Assembly (NCBI GenBank): GCA_038210985.1
Contig: JBBQWB010000044.1
Span: 1 to 22,514 of the forward strand
Origin: JAQUGA01 sp038210985
GTDB taxonomy: Bacteria > Bacteroidota > Bacteroidia > Bacteroidales > WCHB1-69
Reading direction: 5' to 3'
Length of the DNA stretch: 22,514 nucleotides
Under the pieces are notes generated by a model. That model was not told where the DNA came from and did not search any database. It saw only the letters and a program-made list of their open reading frames with translations. This document shows positions 8,701-16,446 of this stretch, piece after piece. Every line of letters begins with the position of its first letter. Within the stretch, counting starts at the first letter, position 1. Position numbers and translations under genes: made by a program.

Positions 8701-8846
8701 CAAAACACACCTATAAAAGCATAATGGATAGCTATGAAGGAGAAGATTTAAAGAAAATTGCTACAGACAAATACCAATATGTCCTAAATCTGGAAAACGA
8801 TCAAAAAAATAAAACCAAAACAGGTTTCGATAATAAAGAAGAATAA
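5781..8846 (+). CDS. Exported large TPR protein, probable envelope complex scaffold
   Basis: The product is 1021 residues long with a signal peptide (MLKIIKESS, hydrophobic core, GAFSQ; cleavage near residue 23), so it should be periplasmic or outer-membrane associated. Nearly the whole mature protein is made of tetratricopeptide-type helical hairpins. Clear units include GEAYYQMAKYNEAIDSYNKF (near 477), GDTYVALNELDKAVAEYTKM (near 628) and LGLAYYNMSEDEKAIGILKK (near 665), often followed by FPNS/FPKS turns as in BamD- and YbgF-like proteins. TPR arrays bind other proteins, so a scaffold or assembly role is likely; the specific partner is unknown. The barrel gene follows after 29 nt and is the obvious candidate. 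The frame opens upstream at a TTG (5580) inside rnpB, but that extension would encode RNA sequence; ATG 5781 restores the signal peptide and is preferred. Confidence 0.88.
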   Translation: MLKIIKESSLTLILLFLLTGAFSQKTYFYFEPDISYRDGIELMQKEKFGAAQKKFNTVFSANIDHRNPIYVQSKFYYAVCAYNLMHKNTESLFMEFIEVYHQESLSNLAHFYLARWYFDKKNYVKSLKELYKVDSYDLTASDQIEFKYRKAYCHFSNNELSDAKKLFFDVKKVDGKFKSQATYYYAHITYTEGLLETALIDFTSLKNDEYYSSIVPYYIIQIYYLQQNYDQIFALAPELFEKSSDKRKPEIKRILGESYYNENKFKEAIPHLNYYMEAKEIKPSRSDNYIIGYCYYQTGDFNKALNFLKNVSEQTDSLTQNAYFIIGDCYLKTKQKQYASNAFYEAYKMNLDIEITEESLFNYAKLQYEFSSNPFQSAISSFEEYVNTFPNSDRIDEVNEYLLAIYQTTKNYKEAINSLEKIKNKNHKLLKAYQQISHFRGIELFNNSDFANAIVYFDKSLKNDFDSKINAFNHYWKGEAYYQMAKYNEAIDSYNKFLLAKGAFDTPEYAKSYYSIGYCWFKQKNFANALTAYRKFLSDTKNIQSKELISDAYNRAGDCYFITKEFSQSIQMYDKAIELNVLDVDYALYQKAIAYGANGKMQDKKNVIIQLLTNYPKSNWVDESQYELGDTYVALNELDKAVAEYTKMIEKFPNSKNIRSAKLKLGLAYYNMSEDEKAIGILKKVVEEYPGTQESKDALKNIRNIYVDNNNVDEFFNYVKQIPSATVSSSEQDSLTFKVVENRYLDNDCEKAKKGAMDYIEKFPQGYFILKAYYYKAECEFKSGNIPATLESFETLLQKFPKSNYEERALLVSADILYQQKNYAKAAEYYSRLQIVASNQTLLTGAITGKMRSYFILQNYSEAITAAQELLKGTKLSESTIEECRLTIIRSAMQTQQYNVAMSECQLLLKSKNEASAEAYYVISEIEFKQGNFDASEKRIFDLLSLGSPYEYWLAKSYILLGDIYVEKGNLFQAKHTYKSIMDSYEGEDLKKIATDKYQYVLNLENDQKNKTKTGFDNKEE

Positions 8847-8875
8847 GTATTTTCTATTTTTTGAAATATAAAGTC

Positions 8876-10612
8876 ATGAAAAAAAACAATATAAAAATGA
8901 ATATCGCTCGACTGTCAATCATCCTAGTAACGTTGGCTATTCCATATTCTATGATGGCACAAATAGATACTACAAACAGATACAACGAAAGTGTAATCGT
9001 CGTTTCGGGCTTCGATCCTGTAATTTCAGATGCTTTTAAAATTAATGACAAGCCATTCATTAAGGATACGGTGGTTCCAGCTCCAAAATTTGAATACACC
9101 ATTTCTCCTTACAAAGCAACCACCGAATACAGCCCAATGACGATTAACCCAGCAAAAGTAACTGGCGAACCTTTAACTAAACTATATCGAAATTTGATTA
9201 AAGCTGGATTTGGAAACTACACAACTCCATACTTGGAAGTTTTTCTAAACAACACTCGTTCGTCAAAATACGCTTTAGGAGCTCATTATAAGCATTTATC
9301 ATCGTATGGAAAAATCAAAGATTATGCATATAGTGGTTATAGCGATAATGAAGCAAATTTATATAGCAAATTCTTTTTCGATAAAGTTACCATCGAATCA
9401 AACCTCGATTATGAGCGGAACATGGTTCATTATTATGGTTTTCTTCCCTCCGAAAACCCAACTTTTGTATATTCAAACGATGATTTGAAGCATATTCTAA
9501 ATTACTATGGGTTTTCTACTCTTTTTTCCACAAACAACACACGACCTAAGTCGTGGAAACAAAGCTATTTAATTAAGGCTCACTATTTTAACGACAATTA
9601 TAAAGTAAACGAAGTAATGGGTGGTTTTGAAGGAAAAATATCTAAAAAGATGAATCTTTTTAAATTTTCCGATAATCAAACTTTAAATATTGATTTATCA
9701 ACCGACTATTTTAACAACAAAATGGACACTTTGGGAGTTTTAGACAATACATTAATTAAAGTTTCACCTTCCTTATCCACATTTTACAAGGAGTATTATT
9801 TATCTGTTGGTTTTAAAGCAGTAGTTAGAACCCGCACTGGAAACACCTCCGACTTTCTATTCTTCCCCACCCTCGAAGCTCGCTTAGTTTTAGTTCCAAA
9901 AATAATTTCAATTTTTGCTGGCTTTGATGGAGATATTAACCGATACAGTTTGCACGATATTTCTAAAACAAATCCTTTTATTAGCCCATTTATTAATTTA
10001 ACCTACGAACACGAAAAGAATAAAATATATGGAGGAATTCAAAGTAGTTTTAGCAAGCAATTAGACTTAAAAATTGACATGAATACTTCGCAAGTTGACG
10101 GAATGTTGTTTTTTATCAACGATACATCTTCTGCCTTAATGAATCAATTTACAACCGTTGACGACCAACTCACAAAATTTAATGTAAATGCATTCATTAC
10201 TTTTATGAAAGAAGAAAAATTATCCTTTATTCTTAGAACATCCTACTTCCAATATTCTACCAAAACCGAAAGCAATCCTTGGCACATACCATCTATGGTA
10301 TTTTCGCTAACATCCAACTATAATTTGCAAAACAAGATGATTTTTAGAGTGGATGGCATGATAACAAGTGGAAGTATAGCACGAACAAAGGATAAAATAG
10401 GAAACATGATTAATCAATCGATAAAAACTACTATTGATTTTAATTTAGGTTTTGAATATCGCTACTCAAAATTACTTTCGGGATTTGTAAACATTAATAA
10501 TATTTCGGCAAATCGCAACTACTATTTTTATCAATATCCTACCCAACGACTTAATTTTATCATAGGTGTTAGCTATTCGTTTGGTGGAGATACTTTAAAA
10601 AAGAAAAAATAA
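8876..10612 (+). CDS. Probable outer-membrane beta-barrel protein (TonB-receptor-like, no plug)
   Basis: A 578-residue protein with a signal peptide (1 to about 29, ending YSMMAQ) and, after it, a short conserved-looking segment VIVVSGFDPVISDAFKIND (about 40-58) of a kind seen in Bacteroidota outer-membrane proteins. From about residue 90 on, the sequence alternates hydrophobic and polar residues with many Tyr, Phe and Asn, typical of transmembrane beta-strands, for example YLSVGFKAVVRTRTG and NFIIGVSYSFGG at the end. The size would fit a barrel of roughly 16-22 strands. I see no clear TonB-receptor plug domain. It lies 29 nt after the TPR gene and before a strong terminator, so the two form an operon. 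The frame opens at TTG 8861; ATG 8876 gives a normal signal peptide, with ATG 8897 as a possible alternative. Confidence 0.8.
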   Translation: MKKNNIKMNIARLSIILVTLAIPYSMMAQIDTTNRYNESVIVVSGFDPVISDAFKINDKPFIKDTVVPAPKFEYTISPYKATTEYSPMTINPAKVTGEPLTKLYRNLIKAGFGNYTTPYLEVFLNNTRSSKYALGAHYKHLSSYGKIKDYAYSGYSDNEANLYSKFFFDKVTIESNLDYERNMVHYYGFLPSENPTFVYSNDDLKHILNYYGFSTLFSTNNTRPKSWKQSYLIKAHYFNDNYKVNEVMGGFEGKISKKMNLFKFSDNQTLNIDLSTDYFNNKMDTLGVLDNTLIKVSPSLSTFYKEYYLSVGFKAVVRTRTGNTSDFLFFPTLEARLVLVPKIISIFAGFDGDINRYSLHDISKTNPFISPFINLTYEHEKNKIYGGIQSSFSKQLDLKIDMNTSQVDGMLFFINDTSSALMNQFTTVDDQLTKFNVNAFITFMKEEKLSFILRTSYFQYSTKTESNPWHIPSMVFSLTSNYNLQNKMIFRVDGMITSGSIARTKDKIGNMINQSIKTTIDFNLGFEYRYSKLLSGFVNINNISANRNYYFYQYPTQRLNFIIGVSYSFGGDTLKKKK

Positions 10613-10654
10613 ACAACAATAATTAATAGCTTTTTAGAGGGGTAAACAACAACG

Positions 10655-10686
10655 AAAACAGGCAGTCGAAACTGCCTGTTTTTTAT
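10655..10686 (+). terminator. Strong intrinsic terminator after the TPR/barrel operon
   Basis: AAAACAGGCAGT (10655-10666) and ACTGCCTGTTTT (10671-10682) form a perfect 12-bp stem with a CGAA tetraloop, and a T-run covers 10679-10684. It lies 43 nt after the barrel stop codon. The A-run on the 5' side makes it potentially bidirectional. Confidence 0.9.
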
Positions 10687-10888
10687 TAGTGTCTGCAAGA
10701 AAACGCCAACTTCTTTCCGCCAAAAGTCGGACAAGCTGTTATACTTGCAACGAATTTAGGTCATTCCGACCAAGATTTTGTTGGTTTTCATTGTTTTTTT
10801 TTGACTTCATCAACATTGATTAAAATTTGGTTTTCTTGAAAATATATTTTGAGGTCAGTTATACTAAATTACGACGCCGAAGGTATCC

Positions 10889-10950
10889 AATATTAATAGC
10901 TCCGCATTTGATTATACTTTGTCTAAATGCATTGCGGGGTTATTAATATT
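10889..10950 (+). other. 18-bp hairpin of unknown role upstream of gyrB
   Basis: AATATTAATA (10889-10898) pairs with TATTAATATT (10941-10950). The adjoining GCT pairs with GGT through two G-U wobbles and one C-G, and CCGCA (10902-10906) pairs with TGCGG (10933-10937). The result is an uninterrupted 18-bp stem around a 26-nt loop that itself has ATTT/AAAT. The wobble pairs favour a plus-strand RNA. No T-run follows. Confidence 0.55.
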
Positions 10951-11130
10951 CTATTATAAAAATGATTTTGTTATAAAAATGCGTCCGAGTTAACCATAAA
11001 TGAAGTTGTACGATAGCATGTATAACGTTTTTAAATTGTTGCAAAATGTATTTAAAAAAAATATCGATTATTTCTTAGAAAATAACTAATTTATAACAAT
11101 CAAATGATTCATTAATCAAACTTTTTTTTG

Positions 11131-11138
11131 TATTTTTG
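11131..11138 (+). promoter_or_regulatory. Candidate gyrB -7 element
   Basis: TATTTTTG fits TAnnTTTG and lies 32 nt before the gyrB ATG. A T-rich tract immediately precedes it; no clear -33 TTG is seen at the right distance. Confidence 0.5.
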
Positions 11139-11170
11139 TAGATGAATAAACAAACCGTAACTTATTAAAA

Positions 11171-13132
11171 ATGACAGACTTAGAAAACACCATTCCTGTA
11201 TCGACTTACACAGCTGATAACATTCAAGTACTAGAAGGATTAGAAGCCGTACGTTTGCGTCCAGCAATGTATATTGGCGATATTGGATATAGGGGATTAC
11301 ACCATTTGGTTTATGAAGTTGTGGACAACTCAATTGATGAAGCATTGGCTGGATATTGTGACCAAATTGACGTTAGAATACATGAAGACAATTCAATCTC
11401 CGTTTTAGATAATGGACGTGGTATTCCCACCGATTTACACGAAAAAGAAAATCGTTCGGCATTAGAAGTAGTTATGACAGTTTTACATGCTGGAGGAAAA
11501 TTCGACAAAGGATCTTATAAAGTATCCGGAGGTTTACACGGCGTGGGTGTATCCTGTGTAAATGGATTATCCGAACAATTAATAGTAAATGTATATCGCG
11601 ATGGAAAACAATTTCGTCAGGAATACCAAAAAGGAATTCCTCAATATGATGTTAAAGTAGTTGGCGAATCAAATATTACTGGAACTCACATTTATTTTAA
11701 ACCCGACAGTAGTATTTTCCAAGTTTCCGAATATAATTTCGAAACTCTGGCTACTCGTTTACGTGAATTATCCTTTTTGAACAGAGGGATTAAACTATCC
11801 TTAACCGATGAGAGAGAAAAAAACGAAGATGGGGAATTTGAAACCGTTCAATATTTTTCAGAAAAAGGTTTAGTCGATTTTATTGAATATTTAGATGGAA
11901 CTCGTGAAAAATTAATGCCCAATCCAATCTATATTGAAGGAGAACGCAACGGAGTTCCTTTGGAAATGGTTATGCAATATAACACTTCCTTTTCCGAAAA
12001 CGTTCACTCATACGTTAATAACATTAATACACACGAAGGTGGAACACATTTAGCTGGTTTTCGCCGTGGATTAACTCGGACGTTGAAATCATATGCCGAA
12101 AAATCAGGCATGTTGAAAAATCTAAAATTTGATATCAATGGAGATGACTTCCGAGAAGGATTAACTGCCATTATTTCGGTTAAAGTTCAGGAACCTCAAT
12201 TTGAAGGACAAACTAAAACTAAACTTGGAAATAATGAAGTAATGGGTGTTGTGGATATATTGACAGGCGAAATGCTTGGTAATTATTTAGAAGAAAACCC
12301 TAAAGAAGCTCGCATTATTGTCAACAAAGTTATTTTAGCTGCCACTGCTCGTCATGCTGCACGCAAAGCTCGTGAAATGGTGCAACGTAAAAATGTACTT
12401 GGCTCTAACAGCTTGCCTGGAAAACTATCAGATTGTAGTGAAAAAAATCCAGAATTATGTGAAATTTATCTCGTCGAGGGCGATTCGGCAGGTGGTACTG
12501 CTAAGCAAGGTAGGGATCGAAAATTTCAAGCTATACTCCCACTTCGAGGTAAAATTTTGAATGTTGAAAAAGCTATGCCCCACCGAATTTTTGAAAGCGA
12601 GGAAATAAAAAACATGTTTACCGCCCTAGGAGTTCATATTGGCACCGAAGAAGATAGCAAAGCCCTAAACCTTGTAAAACTTCGTTATCATAAAGTTATT
12701 ATTATGACCGATGCGGATGTGGATGGAAGTCACATTGCTACTTTAATTTTAACTTTCTTTTTCCGATATATGCGCGAGTTAATCGAATGTGGTTATGTCT
12801 ATATTGCTACTCCTCCACTCTATTTACTTCGAAAAGGTAAAAACGAACGTTATGCCTGGAACGAGGAACAACGATCACAATTTACTAGCGAAATGGCTAC
12901 AAATGGCAACGAAAGCACGGTTCATGTTCAACGATACAAAGGTCTTGGTGAAATGAACGCCGAACAATTGTGGTCCACAACTATGAACCCCGAATTTAGA
13001 ACTTTACGACAAGTAACTATCGAAAATGCAACCGAAGCCGATCGCGTTTTTTCGATGCTAATGGGTGACGAAGTTCCTCCACGTCGTGAGTTTATCGAAA
13101 AAAATGCAAAATACGCTAATATCGATTTCTAG
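11171..13132 (+). CDS. gyrB: DNA gyrase subunit B
   Basis: This is the ATPase subunit of DNA gyrase, which with GyrA introduces negative supercoils. All expected landmarks are present: the GHKL ATPase fold with YEVVDNSIDEA (Glu49, Asn53), LDNGRGIP (79-86) and GGLHGVG (120-126); the transducer lysine in QTKTKLG (Lys351); the TOPRIM domain with EGDSAGG (436-442) and DADVDG (514-519); and the C-terminal RYKGLGEMNAEQLW (588-601). At 653 residues it has the short form of the subunit, without the ~170-residue insertion of enterobacterial GyrB. It is a single gene with the preceding operon closed by its own terminator. A ParE paralogue is the only alternative; the overall sequence looks like GyrB. 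Confidence 0.97.
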   Translation: MTDLENTIPVSTYTADNIQVLEGLEAVRLRPAMYIGDIGYRGLHHLVYEVVDNSIDEALAGYCDQIDVRIHEDNSISVLDNGRGIPTDLHEKENRSALEVVMTVLHAGGKFDKGSYKVSGGLHGVGVSCVNGLSEQLIVNVYRDGKQFRQEYQKGIPQYDVKVVGESNITGTHIYFKPDSSIFQVSEYNFETLATRLRELSFLNRGIKLSLTDEREKNEDGEFETVQYFSEKGLVDFIEYLDGTREKLMPNPIYIEGERNGVPLEMVMQYNTSFSENVHSYVNNINTHEGGTHLAGFRRGLTRTLKSYAEKSGMLKNLKFDINGDDFREGLTAIISVKVQEPQFEGQTKTKLGNNEVMGVVDILTGEMLGNYLEENPKEARIIVNKVILAATARHAARKAREMVQRKNVLGSNSLPGKLSDCSEKNPELCEIYLVEGDSAGGTAKQGRDRKFQAILPLRGKILNVEKAMPHRIFESEEIKNMFTALGVHIGTEEDSKALNLVKLRYHKVIIMTDADVDGSHIATLILTFFFRYMRELIECGYVYIATPPLYLLRKGKNERYAWNEEQRSQFTSEMATNGNESTVHVQRYKGLGEMNAEQLWSTTMNPEFRTLRQVTIENATEADRVFSMLMGDEVPPRREFIEKNAKYANIDF

Positions 13133-13235
13133 GAATATTGTTGTCGATATGAAAGCTGGAAATCTTTCGTAAAATATCGTTTAATAAATTACTGGATTTA
13201 ATAATGCCTTGACATACAAATATAATCGCTACTGC

Positions 13236-13425
13236 GAACTAAATCTTTGTGAAAAGGGATAAAAAATAGGATTCTACAGTCTTCTTCGACTTCGCCGTGG
13301 CGAATCAGAATGACTGCTATGTTGGATTGGATTGCAAATCCGAACTAGCTTTTTTTGAAAAGGAATAAGAAATGGGATTCTGCAGTCTTCTTCGACTTCG
13401 CCGTGGCGAATCAGAATGACTGCTA
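13236..13425. repeat. Two direct copies of an ~84-nt hairpin element (MITE-like)
   Basis: Copies at 13236-13319 and 13342-13425 both begin GAACTA and share a 43-nt exact core. Each core folds on itself over about 40 nt (13277-13316 and 13383-13422): outer CAGTC/GACTG, then TTCT/AGAA, then TTCGCC/GGCGAA around a GT loop. Outside the core the copies differ at several positions, so the duplication is not very recent. Intergenic hairpin elements with a TTCGCC...GGCGAA apex are, from memory, common in this phylum; a non-autonomous mobile repeat is the likely nature. Confidence 0.7.
13329..13345. repeat. Dispersed palindrome, copy B (shortened)
   Basis: GGATTGCAAATCC (13329-13341) matches the core of copies A and C. 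The next base outward is T instead of C on the left arm, so the stem is only 5 bp plus a mismatch, while GAAC is retained on the right. It sits exactly between the two MITE-like copies. Confidence 0.6.
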
Positions 13426-13531
13426 GAGTATGTTTGAGTAATTATACAAGCTCTAGGTGACTGCTATACAACATTATACAACAGATGGCTAAATTTATAT
13501 CGGACAACAGTGAAACCGTATAAAAAAAAAA

Positions 13532-16201
13532 TCAAAAACTGAATAGCGCAGTAATAGGATTTTTTGAATAATACAATCGGAAAATAAAATACCATTTTGA
13601 ATTTACTGGATATAATTTAAGTAAATCATTTGATTTTACAGATGGATGCTCAAGTTTATCTTTGTTTCGCAATTTTACAGCAACACTTTTTTGTATATTT
13701 CGTGTTTTATTGGCAGAAAAACCACTCCTTTCTAAAATAGATAGCAATGGAATAACTTGATCAAAATGAGATGAATTCAACAACCAATTACAACTTTCAA
13801 TAATTAAGTTATTATCTGGCGATTGATCTAAAAATGAACTTAATGATTTTTGAAAAACTCCTACTTCATTCATTTTAAAAGAATTATAAACCGAATCGGC
13901 AGTAAAATAATAAATCATTGCTTGATTTACATTTTTTAATCTAAATTCTATATCGCAATTTTGTATTAAAGATTCATACATAGCCGCAGGCTTAACAATC
14001 TTATATTCTGCTTGATAACTTTTGGGATGCTCAATACATCTTGAAAAATTGACCTGAATAATCTGAATTGAATCCAAAGCAGTAAGTGCATTTCTAAACG
14101 ACTGCGAAGACATACATTTGGTATAAAAATTTTCAAGATAATTAATTCGGGTGTTTGCATAATCGCACTCCTGAAACTCATATTTTCGTTTTGTCGAATG
14201 AAATAAATTCATTAATTCAAGGTTATTTTCGAGTTTCGATTTTTTAATTAAAGCTTCCACATCTTCAATTATCACCTTTGATTCAAGTAATTCATTCCGC
14301 CAAATCATCATGCTCACACTATTTAATTTTTCAAATGCAATTGGTTTACTAATTGCCAAAAGTAGCGAATCCAACAATGTATCCGATTGAATTTTGTAAG
14401 TAGTTTCTATTGTTTTTGCTTCTTGTAATAACGATAAAGAGCTTGAAAACAGACCTTGAGTATATAACTTATTCCCTTGAATAATTTTGTTTTTAATGTC
14501 TAGTTTTCTAATATCTAAAAAAGCTGAAAATGCCAAACTAGTATCTGTAATCCACTCAGGGTGTTGATGATAGAAACTCATTGTATTTCGATGCTTCGAA
14601 TCGGCTAATATCACGTTTCCATTATTTATTGCAAGTTGTGTTTCGGAAAGAGCCACAGCAAAAGCTCCATTAAAAGCTCTTTTTCGAGATTCATCTAGAT
14701 ATTTCAGCGAAAAATCATCTCTAAATGTATGTCCTAAACTGTCGGCACTTTGCAACTGTTTTATGGCAATTTCAAACTTTCCATTTTCAATATTCCTAAT
14801 TGAAATTGAAACATATTTAGAGATAATTTTATCTACAATTACCTGAATTTCTGTATCATCCGAAATCTCCTTTTGGTTTGCAATTTGATATTTTTTAGCT
14901 TCGTAAGCATAGTTTTCCGCTATTTCTAATAAATCCTTTTGAAGTGCTTTATTAATAACGTTAAAATAGGAACGTAAAATTCCATATTTAGATTTTATAA
15001 TGCCCTGATAATATTCGTTTGAACATATATTTTCACGAATACTATCGCAAAAAATATATCCAATTGAAAATGCCTCAATGGCTCGATGAAACTCTTCATC
15101 TTTTAGTAATAAATTTCCTTTTTTCAGAATTGCAGAATACACATCACTTGCAACTTTTCGACATTCAGTATAGGTTTTTCCTTGAGGCCAAGTACGCGAA
15201 AAAAGTATTTTTATTAAACCAGATGCTTCAATTAAATTATTTTGTTCCAACATCAAACGAGCAAGTTCCGACAAAGCCTGAATACATAATGGATTGTATT
15301 CCAAAGCCTTAGAGTAATTATAAATAGCACCCATTGGATTACTAATTTTTAAATCGTTTCGTGCTTTTTCGATAAATCGATAGTCGATCCAATGCAGGTA
15401 TTCTGTAAGTAATAGTCTTTTTTGAGATGCTTTAATATTTATTTCAGTAATTCTATTTTTAAAAGAATTATGATTTTCTTGATTTGGGTCAATAATAGAA
15501 AGGATGTTTTTATTATTAAAATATTCCATTGTCTTTTCTACATCATCCAGTAAAAAATCATAGATTGGCAACAATTCAATTTGTTCTAAACGGATGGAGC
15601 TTATGATACTATCCCATGAGCTAAACAAGGAATCCGACTGATAATAAAGGTCGATTAAGTCTAACTTTTGGTTAATAATATTTTCCCATTCTTGGTTATA
15701 CACAAGGCTTTCTAAATTGGGTTTGATTTCAATTTGTGTATAATTTGAATCTATCCATGAGAAAACTTGTTTAACATTCTTTTGAAGCTTTAGATTGGCT
15801 TCTTGAACAATATTTTGCTTGTTTTTGTTCCAAATTAGCTCGTGGATAAAATTAACTCCGATAGGGAAAAATTCCGAACAAATGTCAAAATTTCGATACT
15901 TTACCCCATCTGGGCAATCTTTTTTTAAGAGTTCGGAAATTAAAACATAATTATTGGGATAATCTTTTGTAACTTTAAATTTCAGTTCAATGGTAAAAGC
16001 AAAGCTAAAATCGCTTTGATTATCCATTTTTTTAATGCGATTAACAACTTTTAAAACACGAGGATTTAGGTTATTGTTTTCGGCAACAATAAATGGGTAG
16101 GTAAATGTTTTATCAAAAACCAGTAATTGTTGAGCGAATCCAATGTTCGCAAATAAAAGGAGAAGAATAAATGAAGCAAGAAAATATTTAAAACGCCTCA
16201 T
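13532..16201 (-). CDS. Secreted 889-residue protein with TPR-like repeats, function unknown
   Basis: I do not recognise a named family. The product has a signal peptide (MRRFKYFLAS, hydrophobic core, IGFAQ; cleavage near residue 24) and no C-terminal sorting domain that I can identify. Residues 25 to about 250 are non-repetitive, with paired cysteines near 96 and 108. From about 275 onward the chain is helical, with at least one clear TPR (NPMGAIYNYSKALEYNPLC, 288-306, and the following helix pair) and a probable second near 366-390 (FHRAIEAFSIGY). The remainder is coiled, charged and poorly defined. It begins 23 nt after tRNA-Leu(CAG) on the same strand, leaving no room for its own promoter unless that lies within the tRNA genes. 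The ATG at 16201 gives the signal peptide. Confidence 0.8.
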   Translation of the reverse strand: MRRFKYFLASFILLLLFANIGFAQQLLVFDKTFTYPFIVAENNNLNPRVLKVVNRIKKMDNQSDFSFAFTIELKFKVTKDYPNNYVLISELLKKDCPDGVKYRNFDICSEFFPIGVNFIHELIWNKNKQNIVQEANLKLQKNVKQVFSWIDSNYTQIEIKPNLESLVYNQEWENIINQKLDLIDLYYQSDSLFSSWDSIISSIRLEQIELLPIYDFLLDDVEKTMEYFNNKNILSIIDPNQENHNSFKNRITEINIKASQKRLLLTEYLHWIDYRFIEKARNDLKISNPMGAIYNYSKALEYNPLCIQALSELARLMLEQNNLIEASGLIKILFSRTWPQGKTYTECRKVASDVYSAILKKGNLLLKDEEFHRAIEAFSIGYIFCDSIRENICSNEYYQGIIKSKYGILRSYFNVINKALQKDLLEIAENYAYEAKKYQIANQKEISDDTEIQVIVDKIISKYVSISIRNIENGKFEIAIKQLQSADSLGHTFRDDFSLKYLDESRKRAFNGAFAVALSETQLAINNGNVILADSKHRNTMSFYHQHPEWITDTSLAFSAFLDIRKLDIKNKIIQGNKLYTQGLFSSSLSLLQEAKTIETTYKIQSDTLLDSLLLAISKPIAFEKLNSVSMMIWRNELLESKVIIEDVEALIKKSKLENNLELMNLFHSTKRKYEFQECDYANTRINYLENFYTKCMSSQSFRNALTALDSIQIIQVNFSRCIEHPKSYQAEYKIVKPAAMYESLIQNCDIEFRLKNVNQAMIYYFTADSVYNSFKMNEVGVFQKSLSSFLDQSPDNNLIIESCNWLLNSSHFDQVIPLLSILERSGFSANKTRNIQKSVAVKLRNKDKLEHPSVKSNDLLKLYPVNSKWYFIFRLYYSKNPITALFSF

Positions 16202-16224
16202 TTGTGGATAATTTTAACAATTAG

Positions 16225-16308
16225 TACCCGGAACAAGACTCGAACTTGCACAACCATAGGGTTACTACACCCTGAATGTAGCGTGTCTACCAATTCCACC
16301 ATCCGGGC
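16225..16308 (-). tRNA. tRNA-Leu (anticodon CAG)
   Basis: Read on the minus strand this is an 84-nt class II tRNA. The acceptor GCCCGGA pairs with TCCGGGT (one G-U at the first pair), followed by discriminator A. The D-arm has AATTGGTAGAC, the anticodon stem is CTACA/TGTAG with loop TTCAGGG (anticodon CAG), there is a long variable arm, and the T-loop has GTTCGAG. The 3' CCA is not encoded. It decodes CUG. Confidence 0.95.
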
Positions 16309-16344
16309 GTATTTTTATAAACAAAATTTTGCAATTAAATTAGG

Positions 16345-16428
16345 TGCCCAGAACAAGATTCGAACTTGCACAACCGTTCGGTCACTACCCCCTCAAAGTA
16401 GCGTGTCTACCAATTTCACCACCTGGGC
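16345..16428 (-). tRNA. tRNA-Leu (anticodon GAG)
   Basis: Minus-strand 84-nt class II tRNA. The acceptor GCCCAGG pairs with TCTGGGC (one G-U), with discriminator A. The anticodon stem is CTACT/GGTAG with loop TTGAGGG (anticodon GAG), followed by a long variable arm and T-loop GTTCGAA. No encoded CCA. It decodes CUC and CUU. It lies 36 nt upstream of the CAG isoacceptor and is very similar in D-arm and T-arm, suggesting a tandem duplication followed by anticodon change. Confidence 0.95.
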
Positions 16429-16438
16429 AATTGCGATG

Positions 16439-16446
16439 CAAATATA
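16439..16446 (-). promoter_or_regulatory. Candidate -7 element for the tRNA-Leu pair
   Basis: On the minus strand TATATTTG fits TAnnTTTG and ends 10 nt before the first base of tRNA-Leu(GAG), a normal distance for a tRNA leader. It would serve both tRNAs and perhaps the secreted-protein gene behind them. No clear -33 element was found. Confidence 0.5.

Larger units (their letters stand above)
10687..11170. other. Structured intergenic region before gyrB
   Basis: No gene is supported here. The stretch holds a copy of the GCAAGAAAACGCC motif (10695-10707), a segment CGCCAAAAGTCGGACAAGC (about 10719-10737) resembling one at 17712-17729, a long hairpin (10889-10950), an 11-bp direct repeat TTATAAAAATG (10954-10964 and 10971-10981), and the gyrB -7 element. 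It may contain a small RNA, but this cannot be shown from sequence alone. Confidence 0.6.
13133..13531. other. Repeat-filled intergenic region
   Basis: No coding region is supported. The middle is occupied by two direct copies of an ~84-nt element (13236-13319, 13342-13425) with an extra palindrome copy between them. The flanks, including 13426-13531, show only short AT-rich sequence with no recognisable signal. Confidence 0.65.

Noticed and set aside
11112..11508. Minus-strand frames opposite the gyrB 5' end
   Set aside because: They lie opposite highly conserved gyrB codons and show no family resemblance.
16225..16308. Genomic island integrated at the tRNA-Leu 3' end
   Set aside because: No second copy of the tRNA 3' end and no integrase gene are seen within the window, so there is no direct evidence of an integrated island.
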